DNA from: Eublepharis macularius
Taxonomy: Eukaryota; Chordata; Lepidosauria; Squamata; Eublepharidae
Direction of reading: 5' to 3'
Assembly (NCBI RefSeq): GCF_028583425.1
Contig: NC_072807.1
Location: 30,571,001-30,635,000 of the forward strand
Length of the DNA: 64,000 nt
A model generated the notes under the pieces. It did no database searches and was not told the origin of the DNA. It saw only the letters and a list, made by a program, of their open reading frames with translations. Below are positions 46,201-58,200 of the stretch, one piece after another; the first letter of the stretch is position 1; every line of letters starts with the position of its first letter. Position numbers and translations under genes: made by a program.

Positions 46201-49200
46201 ATTGTCTTGCATGAGGGCTCTGTCCAAAAGTCTCGGGTTAAGGCCTTGTTTGAACAGGATAATTTTGGTGGACTCCTCACACCTGGGGCACTTGGCTGCT
46301 AATTGTCGGAATTTTGTAATATAGTCTCTTGCTGTCATGCTGCCTTGCTTGATGGCTTGCAATTCTGTTCGGGCCCTAGTTTCCTCTAAGGGGTCTTCAT
46401 ATTGGGCTCGAATAGCATCCACCAACCCCTGGAGAGTATCAAGTTCTGGGGCCCCGACATTATATAGTCCTACATACCAGTCTGCTGCCTTGCCCTGTAG
46501 ACGAGATCCGAGATGTTCGATTTGACTGGCCTCGCTGCCGAATAGGTGCCCCCAACGGTTGAAAAACTGTACCACTTGTACTAAGAAAAATCCCAGTTTG
46601 GAGGGGTCCCCATCGAAGGTGGCTTCCAGCTTCACCCAGCCCATCGGAAGATCTTGTCTCGGAGCAGGCGCTGGGTAAAAGTCCATCGGCATTTCCAGTT
46701 GTCCCTGAGGCACAGGCGGAGGTAGCTGGGGCCTCGGTAGGGGCAACGGTGCCGGCTGTGCTGGCGGCGGTCGAGCCGGCGGTGCCGGCTGGGGTTGACC
46801 CGGTGGTGCGGGCGGAGGTTGCCGTGGTTGCGCTGGCGGGGTTGGTCTTGGCTGGGCCGGCGGTTGCAATGGCGGGCGAGCAGGTGGTGGTATCCTTGGT
46901 CTAGCGGGCAACACAGGAGGCGTTGGCGGTGGCTGTCGAGGTGGAGTAGGTTGGTGTGGTTGATTGGGGATCGGCCGCTGCGGAGGTGGTCGGAGGGGTC
47001 GTAGTGGTGCAGGCCGTCCCGGTTGGTTCGGGGGTGGCAAGACGGGTTGGTTCAGAGGCTGCTGCACCGGTGTGAGCTGCGGTCGAGGTAAAAGGGGCCG
47101 CAGCGGCGAGGGTTGAGTCGGTGGAAGGCCGCGCGGGCTTGCCCCTCCGGGCGTTGTCAATCTAGGAAGCAGCGGCTGGCCTCTGGGCGCTATTGGATCT
47201 ACTCCCGTAGGTTGGCCGACGGGGACAGTGTTTGGCAGTTGGCGTGGGGCTCCCTCTTGGTCCGGCCGGACCTCTATAGGAGAAGTAAGAGGGGGTATCA
47301 CCGGTGTATCACTTGGCTTTTCTTCACCATCCGTAGGCCTCTCCCCGGGAGTCTCATCTGGGGGCGCATCCCCTTCCTGGTTAGGTGGTTCGGTGGGGGT
47401 CTCTCCGGGTGGCTCAACCGAGTCATCCCTTCTCGGTGGAATTTCTTGCTGTTCGGGAAGTTCCTCGGTTTGCTCTCCCGATTCGCCCAGATAGGTGCCC
47501 CCTTCGCCGGTAGGTGACGGATGCTGTTGGGCATCCTCCATCGGATAGGATATAACACTTTGAAGGGTAGCTATCTGTATCGCCATCTCTTCAGGGGATA
47601 ATCTTTCCCCTGCTCCCATTGCCGAAATTAAATGGATGGCACGAGCTAAACTTTCTTCCATATCCATCAGTTTAGCTTCTAACTGTTGCATACGACTCGC
47701 CCCCGGTTGTTCGCTCGTGGAAGCTTCATTCGTTGCACTCACCGGGGACAAGGGGCCCCAAGGAGGAGGGTCCCCTTGGACGACTCTCGATCTCGCGGCT
47801 AGGATTCCCTTGGCCATGCCCGTCACGGCCGAGATGCTGGTATCCACCGCATAGGTGCGACCTTGTATCTGCTCCCAACTTTGTTCAGGGACTTCCGTTG
47901 GCTCTTTCCACGGAGCAAGTTCGGAGTAATCCCAACTCAGGGCGCCGCGGCGAGACGTGTCCTCTTCCGTCTGCTCGAGCGTCCTGTTCCAATAGTTCCA
48001 TGATTGGCTGCTGTCTAGCTCCAGGACGGTTCCTAGGCTTCGGCGCCTTTCCATAGAAACTCGAGGATGGAGCCCACCTACACGACGCTCTCTAGTTTCT
48101 CTGGGTCTGGCACCCCACTCCGACGGGGTTGGTACCGAAATCAAGGGGAGAGCGGTCGCTTTCGGCCTTGCCCCGAGGTTGGCTTCGGTCTCGACCCGAG
48201 CACTGAGGTCGATGAGAGGCGGGGTGGAAGTGGAGACTTCGGTTCCATTCCCGGCTGCTCCCAGCTCCTGGGAGTCTTGGGCTTGTACGGGTTGTTTGTC
48301 GGGAGACACATACGGCTCGAACAAAGGATCCCTGTCCGGGACAACCTTGGATTCCGCTGGGCCCGACTCAGACATGATTGGTAACAAAATGTCAGACTGT
48401 GGCTAGATAAGGTACTCTCTGCAAGATTCCCTTTAGAGGCAAGAATAAGTCCAATGTCTAGCAAAGGAAGTTTTATTGCAGAAAAGATCCATTATAGTCC
48501 ACTGTCCTGAATAGGAGACTCAGGATGGTACATGATCATTGTTACCAATGAAGAGCAAGCATAGGATACAGAGTAACAATACCCATCTGGAACAGCCTCC
48601 CCCCACAGTTCTCAAAACAACATCTTTCAGTCCTGGGAAGCTGCTCTCCTTCAAGGCCAATGCTTGGTGGAACGGGGTTAGACACAATAATCTCCTCTGG
48701 TGGGAATGCAGCCTGGGAACTGGTGCACCTGGGGAGAAAGCACTTAAACACTAGAAGCATTAGAAAATGGAGTCAGTACAGTTTAGAGACATGCTGGACC
48801 TGACAAGAGCAAGATGTCATCTAGGTGCTCCAAAAAAACCCAGAACAAAACAAAGTGCTCCAGTTTGGAAGCAGAGATAAATCTCCGCATGCAGTCAGCC
48901 TGTGTGATCTTACGGCCTTTCTGTCTGTCACTCTCAGAGCTGGTGGTGGCGGAGTCTGTGGTCGTCATCAAGAAACTCCTCCAGATGCAGCCTGCTCAGC
49001 ACAGCGAGATCATCAAGCACATGGCAAAGCTGACGGACAACATTCAGGTGAGGAGAGCATTGGGGGGGGCATGTATCAGATAACGGGGCACTCGTGGGAC
49101 CGCCCGAGCAGTCTCAGAGATGCAGCATCCCTTGATCTCAGGTACCTATGGCCCGGGCGAGCATCTTATGGTTGATTGGCGAGTATTGCGAGCACGTGCC

Positions 49201-52200
49201 CAAGATTGCGCCCGACGTGCTACGCAAAATGGCTAAATCCTTCACCGGTGAGGAGGATATCGTGAAGCTGCAGGTCATCAACTTGGCGGCCAAGCTGTAC
49301 CTGACCAACTCCAAACAGGTAAGGGCCTTCCCAGGGGCAGCTTTCATGTGTTAGCCTTTTGCTTGAGGAGGCTGTGGTGTGCACATAGCCACAGTGCGTG
49401 GTCTGTAGATTGCATCTCTGCTTTGGGGCTGAAGGGGTTAAAGAGCCAGTAGGCTTCTTCTTTTTTTTAATACTTAAATTTGTTTTAGTTCCCTCGTACT
49501 CTAATAACAAAATTAATCAAAAGTCTTACATTCTTTGGATACGTGTTCTAAGTCATACATTCTACAGTTCCATCATAATTACCCTATTTTCACTACGCTA
49601 TTACCACTATAAGTCTGCATTCTTTAATTCTAGTGCTTCTTTACTCGGCTCATTCATTTGATTGTATTCTGCTAACATATAGTTATGTCTCTATTTTATA
49701 CTTCCGTTTAACCCATCTATAAAACGGGGCCCATTTTTGTTTTCCGTCATGTCTGTTTATTTCTTTTATTAATTCTGTCACTGGAAGAGCCCAGTAGGCT
49801 TATGGAATCTTCCACTGGCGCGTGCTGATGCCTTATACTGAGTCAGACACTTGGTCTATCAAGGTCAGCATTGTCTCCTCTGATTGGCAGCTGCAATCTT
49901 GCTACCCGACATGAAAGTCGCTCTGGCCAAGTTGCCAAACATATAGAGTCAATGTCCAGCTTTTGTGTTTTTGACATCTCTGCCGTAGAGCAAGCTCTTG
50001 ACGCAGTACGTGTTGAACTTAGCCAAGTACGACCAGAACTACGACATCCGGGATCGCGCCCGCTTTATCCGACAGCTGATCGTGCCCACCGAGAAGAGCG
50101 GTGCCCTCAACAAGTATGCCAAGAAGCTCTTCCTGGCACAGAAACCTGCCCCCATCTTGGAGTCTTCTTTCAAAGGTATGGAAGACACGGTGTGAAGATC
50201 AAGCGAGGGGTACCAGGTTATGTATATGGGATGCAACAGCGCATGGTCCAAGAGCACATGATGCTGCCGTCTTGCTTCTCTGAGTCTGGGCTGAGCTTGG
50301 ATGGGAGATCGGCTGGAACTCCTCTGTACACCACCTGGAGTTCTCGTGATGGAAGAAAGACCAGATACCAACCTAGTTAATAATAATGTGCCGAGAGCTC
50401 ATTGCTGACTTCACGTTCCTCTTAGATCGTGACCATTTCCAATTGGGCTCGCTTTCCCACCTCCTTAACGCCAAGGCAGTGGGCTACCAGGAACTGCCCG
50501 ACTGGCCCAGTGAAGCTCCGGACCCATCCGTGCGCAATGTGGAGGTAACTGTTTGTTGCTACCCGCACATGATGGGAAGCAAGAGCTCCCAATATTTGTG
50601 CCACTCACCAAAAATTTTGTGGGGCTTGCTTGACCAGCGCCCTCCTATAACCTGTTGCTGCTTAAGGTGGCTGCATGAATTCCTGGCCACGGTGGCTTTC
50701 TTGCCGTATCCAGCAGGGAGGAAAGGTTGCTTTGTTGGTTTTCATGGAAGATGTCCCTTCCCCGTTCATTTCAGGAAGAGTTGGTTGGCCCCGTGGAAAG
50801 CCATATTGGGTTGCTGGGGAAGCCGAAAGAGGTGGCGCCTGCGTCTGCAGTGATGCGCTTTCTTTTCTCATCCTCGCTGCCCAGCGATTATCTCTCCTCC
50901 TCCTGCCCGTCATTTCCTCCCTCCCTGCATTGTGTGTGGTGCTATCCAATTTGAGCATGGTGTGCATGTATTTCAAACCATATCAAGTCTGCAGAAATCA
51001 CAGCTTCTATGGTGCTGCAGATACAGTGTCAGACCGGGACTGGGGAGATCAGCATGCAAATCCCTATTATTTATTTATTTAAAACAATTTCTTAAAGCTC
51101 TCCTACTGAATTGTTTATCTCAGGAATGAGGTCTTGGGAAAGTCACTCGAGCGAACCTTCCTCACTGGATTGGCGTAGGTTAGAACAGGATAATCTCACA
51201 CACACTGTTTTAAGGGGAAGAAAGAAATGAATGTCGTGTTTGATCTGTATTTGTTGGATTCTTAAGCCCACCCATTCTCTTAAGAAGTTCCGGATGGTGT
51301 ACATAGCCTGCCATCATCTTATCTTCACAACAACCCTGCGAGGTAGGTTAGGCTGAGCAAGACTGACACTCCCTGAGTCATTCAGTGAACTTCAGAGTGG
51401 GGATTTGAACCCAGATCTTTCAAGTCATGATCCAGCCCTCTCACCGCTATACCATACTGGCTTTCCGTTTGTGCATGTTTGTGTGCACCCTCTTCCAGAC
51501 ATCTATCAGAGCAAACCTTAAGAGCACCAAAGAATGAACAGTCCGGCTTTGCTGATGGGTTTATGGCCAGGGTTCCTGCCTGGCACAGAGATGTGTAATC
51601 AGTGGCAGAGCCCGATTCTAAAATCTTCACTCCTCTCCTGAGAGCAGTCCCGCATAAGACTCCAACACAGGTTTTGCTTCCATGGAGGAAAAGGTTGCAA
51701 CAAATACCTGTGTGCCTATTTTTATTTTGTGTACATGTGGGTTCCAAGTGCAGCAGATTGCACACATTGCATGCTAGGATTTGTGTGATTCATCTCTGTC
51801 TCCCTGCACAGAAGTGAATATCCATGCAGGGAATGTGAGACTGGTGCCTGCGTTCTCTCCTGCCCTGTTGCTTTTGCGTACGGAGCCATTTGCACTCTTT
51901 CTCATTTCCTTACATTAAAACGTAAACTGCCTTTTATCCGGCCAGGTCCCGGAATGGACCAAATGCACCAGCCGTGAGAAGAGGAAGGAGAAGGTGGAAA
52001 AACCGTTCTATTCCGACTCCGAGGGGGAGTCCGGCCCAACGGAGTCCGCTGACAGCGGTGAGGATGCAGCATGGAGAGCTTTCACTGAGGCCTGATTTTA
52101 AACATGAGGCCAAAAGGCAAAAGAGCTTCTCTGTGTGGTTTTTTTGTCATGAGCTCCGTGTCTTCTTTAAACATCTACAGCACGCACAAAGTACCTGCTG

Positions 52201-55200
52201 CCTGCTTAGTTTGCACGCAAGAGATCCGGAACCATTGCGGAGGTGCTGACGTGCTCTCTGTGTGCATAAGCTCGTTGCAGAGTTGGCAGCTCAGTTTAAA
52301 TGAGATGTTGACCCGATGCAAAGTCCCACAGAGAAATTCTTTGCCTTGCCAGCATCGAATGGTTGACTCCTTTGCAGTGCAGGAACACTGGAGGGGAGCT
52401 ATTTCTCCAGCCGAGGACTGGCCCCCTCCCCAGTTTTTTTCTGAGTTCAGAATAGTGTAGAGGGTTTTAACAAACCCAATAAAGGTGGATCTGATAGGAG
52501 ACATGTTTAAGAACATGAGAAATGTCCTGCTGGCTCAAACCACCAGTATCCTGTTTCATGCAGTAGCCAGTGAGCTAGAAGGTCTTGAATTAGGATTCTG
52601 ATCCTAGATCATAATAATAAACTTGAACTTGACCGCATAAACCCTAGAGAGCTTCCAATATGAACAGCACTGTCCGAAAATCTCTTTAAGCAGCATTTGG
52701 GATAGGGAAGTCCTTACTTGTGCCTTGGAGGTATGAAAAAGAAGCCCTTTCTTTCCCTCTTATTTTTGCCAGAGCCCGAGTCGGTCAGCGGGTCTCCCAG
52801 TGAAAGTGGCAGTGAGAGCGGTTCCGGATCAGGCAGCGACGAGGAAGAGGAGGATGAGGATGACGAGGATGAAGAAGAGAGTGAGGACCAGTCGGACGAA
52901 AAGGAGGAGAAGAAAAAAAAGAGGAGAGAGACTCCAAGGAAAGCGTCGCTGGACAGCGCAGGGAGGTATGATGAATCTAACAGATTGAGAAGGAAGGCAG
53001 ATTCCTGCATTACGGACTTTTAGCCCACCTGTTGGGGGAAACATTACTTTACAACAGGCACATGGAAACTAAGTTTCTTTGACTGTTCCAAAACAATGCA
53101 TTAAGCAATAAACCAAAAGGCCATATTAAGATGATTGTTTTCTCTAATAATCAATCTCTGACAAGCTCTCAGATCTCTAACTGGAGAGAGGTCAGTTTAT
53201 TTATTCCAAGTGTCAATTGAAAACCTTGTATCCCAGCCGAAAACCACTTTATCTTTAAGAACTTTTATTTAAAATCAGTCTCAACGTTCTTGACGTAATT
53301 AAAGAAGAATCTCACTGATACAAAAATGTCAGTGAAATTAGAAATGAAAATCATACATCTCATTCCTTCTCTTAAATTTAGAAGATAAAATACGTAGTAT
53401 TTCTGAGATGCTTTCCAAAGCGTTTTCAGAAAAGATAAGCGTCTCACTGCAGCCCTGATTTGAGAGATTCACAAATATTGGGGTGTGGCTACTTTATATA
53501 GGCCCAATTTGGTGAACTTTTATTAAACCATCAAGATCATTTCCGCTGAAGGCATGATATATGTCACCACTGAGCACTGAATGACAATTTCCCAAGGAAT
53601 GCTCGTTTCAAACTGTGTTCTTCTTACTCTGTTCTTTCTAAGATTTAGTCACAGCATAGAGCCATTTATTCATAAACTATCTTTCTCAAGTATGGGATAG
53701 TGCGACCGATGAGCAATACATGCTTGCAGATCTGAAAACGGAAAAAGCAAATTCTCAGGTCTACTTTGCTCAAGATCCTATACCGATACGGTCAAAGTGT
53801 GTGACTCGTGCAGGTACCTGCCCCCAGTGGTGCTCAAAAGAAAAAAAAAATACTTGCATGCATTTGATAGCATATGCAACATAAGATTGACCCCTTGCAG
53901 ACCTGTCTTTTTTGATGTTGTGTACTTGTACACATCTGGGGTTACATTTCTGCGTCCTGGAGCTTAGTTTTTGGACAGACTTGACTTCTTGCCAGATTTC
54001 TATGTAGAGATTTTACGATGGCTGTTTTCACCCCTTTGAATTCAGGGCCCGTTTTAAATCCCAAACTGCCGCATGGTACCCTTTACACCAGGGACCCCCA
54101 ATTTTGTTGAGCCTGTGGGCCCTTTGGGGATGTAAAGAGAGAGTTGTGGGTGTCAGGGCTTGCCGCCGCTGCCGCTGGGCGTGGCACTGGGCGGTCTGCT
54201 CCTGACGTCACAGGGGGGCCAGGGATTCTGCAGGACCCTGCTCTGTGGAAGGAGGGGCGGTATACCTCACCCAGACTCCCTCTCAGTCCACTCGCTGGCC
54301 TGCTCAACCTGGCCTGCTTACCCTCTGCGTCCTCCTTCATCTCCTCCTTCCAGAACTCTCCTCCAAACCTCCACCCTTGCATCTTACTGCTCTCACTCCA
54401 CATCATCACTCCTCACTCACACCCACCACCACAGGGCTCTTCCCAGCCAGCTTTTATAGGGCTTCCTTCTACTGCCCCACCCCTCTTCCAGCCTGGCCTT
54501 GGGCTGCACCAAGCAGTTGCAGCTGGGGTAGCTGATCTGGCCCCACTGACCAGCACCAGCTGTGCCTTGTTCTCTGGCTGCCCAGCCTCCCTGCCTTGGC
54601 TGATTGCTGAAGGCATGTCCAGCTGCAGTCCCCTGGCTAGCAGCCCAGCCTCCCTGGCAGAGCTGATGGCTGAAGGTGGGTCCAGCTGCGGCTCCTTGGC
54701 TGGTTGCCCAGGGCTTCCTGCAGAGTGCCTCCAATAGCCCCACCTGGAGTGGCTTGGCTTTTGGCAACTCCTGGGCCAGGCTACTATTTTCTAGCTGGGG
54801 CATGGCTTTGGGTTGTTGGGGCTGCTGCTGCTTCTCCTCCTCAGGTAAGGTCTTTGGGTGGGTGACTGCTGGGCTCCCAATCCCTCTGCCCTTGCCCCCT
54901 TCCGCCTTGCCTAGCCCCCTTTCCCTCCCTAGGGGAGTGGGACTCGCTGGCCTCTCTCTGTCTCCCCCTGCCTCCTGAGGCCCTGGGCTTTTGCTCCTTG
55001 CCCCTGGCACCGGCAGGTTCTGGCTCCATTTGCCTGTGGGAGGGGTTGACCTGCTGTCCCCCAGCTGCCCCCTCTGCCTGCCAGTCAGACCGGTTGACCT
55101 GCTGTCAGCTGGCTGACCAGTTGACCTGCTGTCTGCTGGCTGCCCCCTCTGTTTGCCCATCAGCCCGGCTGACCTGCTGTTCCCTCCTACCAAGTCTGGG

Positions 55201-58200
55201 GGCTGGGACCCAGACCCCGGACACACACCCCCGCTTAGCTTTGAGTTGTGGGGGTCAGGGTCAGACTCAAACATGCGGGACATGAAGTCCGCATCCACAT
55301 GCTGCGCCCCCTTGCGGTACTTGATGGTGAACCGGAAGGGGAGGAGGGAGAGGTACCACCGCAGCACACGGGGGTTGTGTGCCTTCATGTGGTGGAGCCA
55401 CTGCAGGGGCGCATGGTCCGTTAGTAGGACAAAGGGATTATTGGCCAGGTAGTATTGCAGGGCCCCCACTGCCCACTTGACCGCTAGGGCCTCCCGCTCC
55501 ACTGTTGCATAGCGCCTCTCTGCGGGCTGCAGCTTCCGACTCAGGAAGAGGATGGGGACGTCGGTTCCGTCACGTTCCTGAGTCAGGACTGCCCCAAGGC
55601 CGGTGTCAGAAGCGTCTGTGGCCAGCGTAAAGGGTCGGTCAAAGTCCGGGTTCCACAGGGCTGTGGTATTAGAGAGGGCTGACCGCAGGTCCTTGAAAGC
55701 TGCTTCTAGTGCTGGGGTCCACCGGACTTGGTTGGGCAGCCCCTTCTTTAAGCAGTCTGTCAGGGGGGCGGCTCGGGAGGCAAAGTGGGGGATGAACCGC
55801 CCGTAATACCCCAGTAGTCCCAGGAAACGTCGGACCTGCTTCTTGGTCCGGGGCTGGGGGGCATCAGCTATTGAGGCCACCTTGTCTGGTGGTGGGCGAA
55901 CTCGGCCTCCCCCAACCACAAAGCCCAGGTACTGGAGTTCCTGGAACCCCAGGTGGCTCTTCTTTGGGTTAGCCCGTAGTCCGGCTCGCTGGAGGGCCCT
56001 CATGACAGCTTCCAAGTGTTGGAGGTGGGTGGGCCAGTCCGGGCTGAAGATGATGATGTCATCTATGTACGCCATTGCATACGCCCGGCACTCTCCCAGC
56101 ACTTGGTCCACCAGCCGCTGAAACGTGGCAGCTGCCCCGTGTAGACCAAACGGCATCTTCTTGAACTGGAAGAGGCCTCGTGGGGTGGCAAAGGCTGTCT
56201 TCTCCCGGTCCGCTGGCCGCACGGGCACTTGCCAGTAGCCCTTCGTCAAGTCTAGGGCCGACAGGTAGCGGGCGGACCCTAGGTGGTCTACCAACACATC
56301 TGCTCGGGGCATGGGGTATGCATCGAACTGGGCCACCTTATTCAGTTCGCGATAGTCGATGCAGAATCGGGTGGTCCCATCCGGCTTGGGCACCAAGACT
56401 ATCGGGCTCCTCCAAGCGCTTCGCGAGGGCTCGATTACCCCAAGCCTGAGCATCTCGTCGGTCTCCTTCTCCACTGCCTCCCACCGCTTCCTGGGGATGG
56501 GGCGCCAGGTAGCCCGGGCTGTCTGCCCCGGGTCCGTTGGAATGGCATGTTGGATCAGGCTCGTGCTGCCCGGCCTGCGGGAGAAGACCCCGGGAATCCG
56601 AGCCCAGAGGTCTTGTAGCTGGGCCCTCTGAGCTGGGTTGAGCTGAGGGTCCACCTTGGGCTCCTCAAACTCCGGGGCATCAGTGGTCCAAGGCAGCACA
56701 CTGTCAGGGAGCTCTAGCGGGTCCTCAGCCACGCCGCACTCCTCTTTTGGGCGCTCGTGCCACTGCTTTAGGAGGTTCACATGCAGGGTCTTCTGCCGAC
56801 GCCGGCCGACCCCACACTGGACTTCGTAGGTGGTGGGGCCCAGCACCCTTCGAATCTGGTAGGGACCCCTCCATGGGTCCCCTTCCTCTCTTGGGAACAC
56901 CGAGTGGTGCACGAGGACCTTCTCTCCGGCCTGGAAAGTCCTCATCCGCGCACCCCGGTCATAGGCGGCCTTTTGCTTTGACTGGGTGCGAGTCAGTCTG
57001 CGATTTGCCTCCGCTTGGGACTGTTGCACCCGGTCACGGAGCCGGCTCACGTACTCCTGTATGGGGGGCGCGGGGCTGCTGGCCCGGGGCCCCCAGCGTT
57101 CCGTCAGCCGGGAGAGCATCCCCCTTGGCTTGCGCCCATATAGCAGCTCGAATGGGCTGAAGCCAGTGGAGGCCTGCGTGGTCTCCCGGAGGGCGAACAT
57201 GAGCGGGTCGATGTACAAGTCCCACTGGTGAGGCTTGTCCCGCGTCATCTTCTTCAGAGCCTCCTTGACGGTCTGGTTCAGCCGCTCTGCCAACCCGTCT
57301 GTTTGAGGGTGGTACGCCGAGGTGAACACCTGCCGGATCCCCAAATTCCGGCAGAGCTGACGCATGGCTGTGGCACGGAACGGGCCCCCCCGATCCGTCA
57401 AAATTTCATCTGGCAGCCCCACCATCGCGAAAAACTTGGACAGGGCCCGTACCATCCCCGGGGTCTGCATGGTCTTCAGCGGGATGACCTCGGGGAACCG
57501 CGTGGCATAGTCCACAATCACCAGGGCAAAGCGATGGCCCCGGGGTGTGCGTGGCAGCGGTCCGATGAAGTCCATTGCGATGCGTTGGAAGGGCGTCTCC
57601 ATGACGGGCAGCGGGGAGAGGGGGGCCTTCGGCGGGCGGCGGGCTGCCACCCGCTGGCAGGTGGGACACGAGCGGCAGTGGGCCTTCACGTCTGCATTCA
57701 CGGAGGGCCAGAAGAATTGCTCAAGAACCTTCCTCAGGGTCTTGTGGTGCCCGAGGTGCCCGGCCCAAGCATGCTCATGGGCCGTGCGGAGGACTTCCGC
57801 CCGATAGGCTGCTGGCACAAGTAGTTGGCGGACCTCCCCCTGGCCATTTGGGGCACGAGCTATGCGAACCCAGACCCCTCCTTGCTTCTCGATGCGAGGG
57901 AGCCGTTGGGACCTCCGTTCATCCCGCACTTGCTCCTCCTCACGAGCGGCTGTCTCTCGCAAGCGCTGCAAGGACTCATCTGCCCCTTGGGCATCACGGA
58001 ATGGGCGGTCTGCAAGGGTTCCAGCTGGGCCTCCAGCCCGTGGTTCTGCCCCTGGCCTGGTGGAGGGACCCTCTCCCGGGTCGTTGGCCTCCTCCACTTG
58101 CAGAGCGGTGGCAACTTGTGGGTCTGTCACTTCCCCTGCCGCCTTCAGCCGAGACCCGGCAGTCCCTGGGGTGTCTCTTCCCAATTTCTTCGCTGCCTGC

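Larger units (their letters stand above)
41863..48805 (-). mobile_element. Ty3/gypsy LTR retrotransposon, sushi-like chromovirus, nearly full length
   Basis: This 6,943-base element lies in AP3B2 intron 13, antisense to the gene. Two 416-base LTRs (TG...CA) are equal in length and look identical. Both flanks carry the 5-base target duplication agagc (41858-41862 and 48806-48810). Internal order in the element's sense is LTR, self-primer site, gag, frameshift signal, protease-RT-RNase H-integrase-chromodomain, polypurine tract, LTR. The chromodomain, the GGGAAAC frameshift and self-priming place it with the sushi/Tf1 group, the source family of mammalian PEG10 and RTL genes. Identical LTRs point to a recent insertion. 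Confidence 0.93.

Noticed and set aside
54144..54737. 197-residue plus-strand frame and its duplicate at 58693-59343
   Set aside because: Antisense shadow of the Gmr1-like LTR, repeated because the LTR is present twice.
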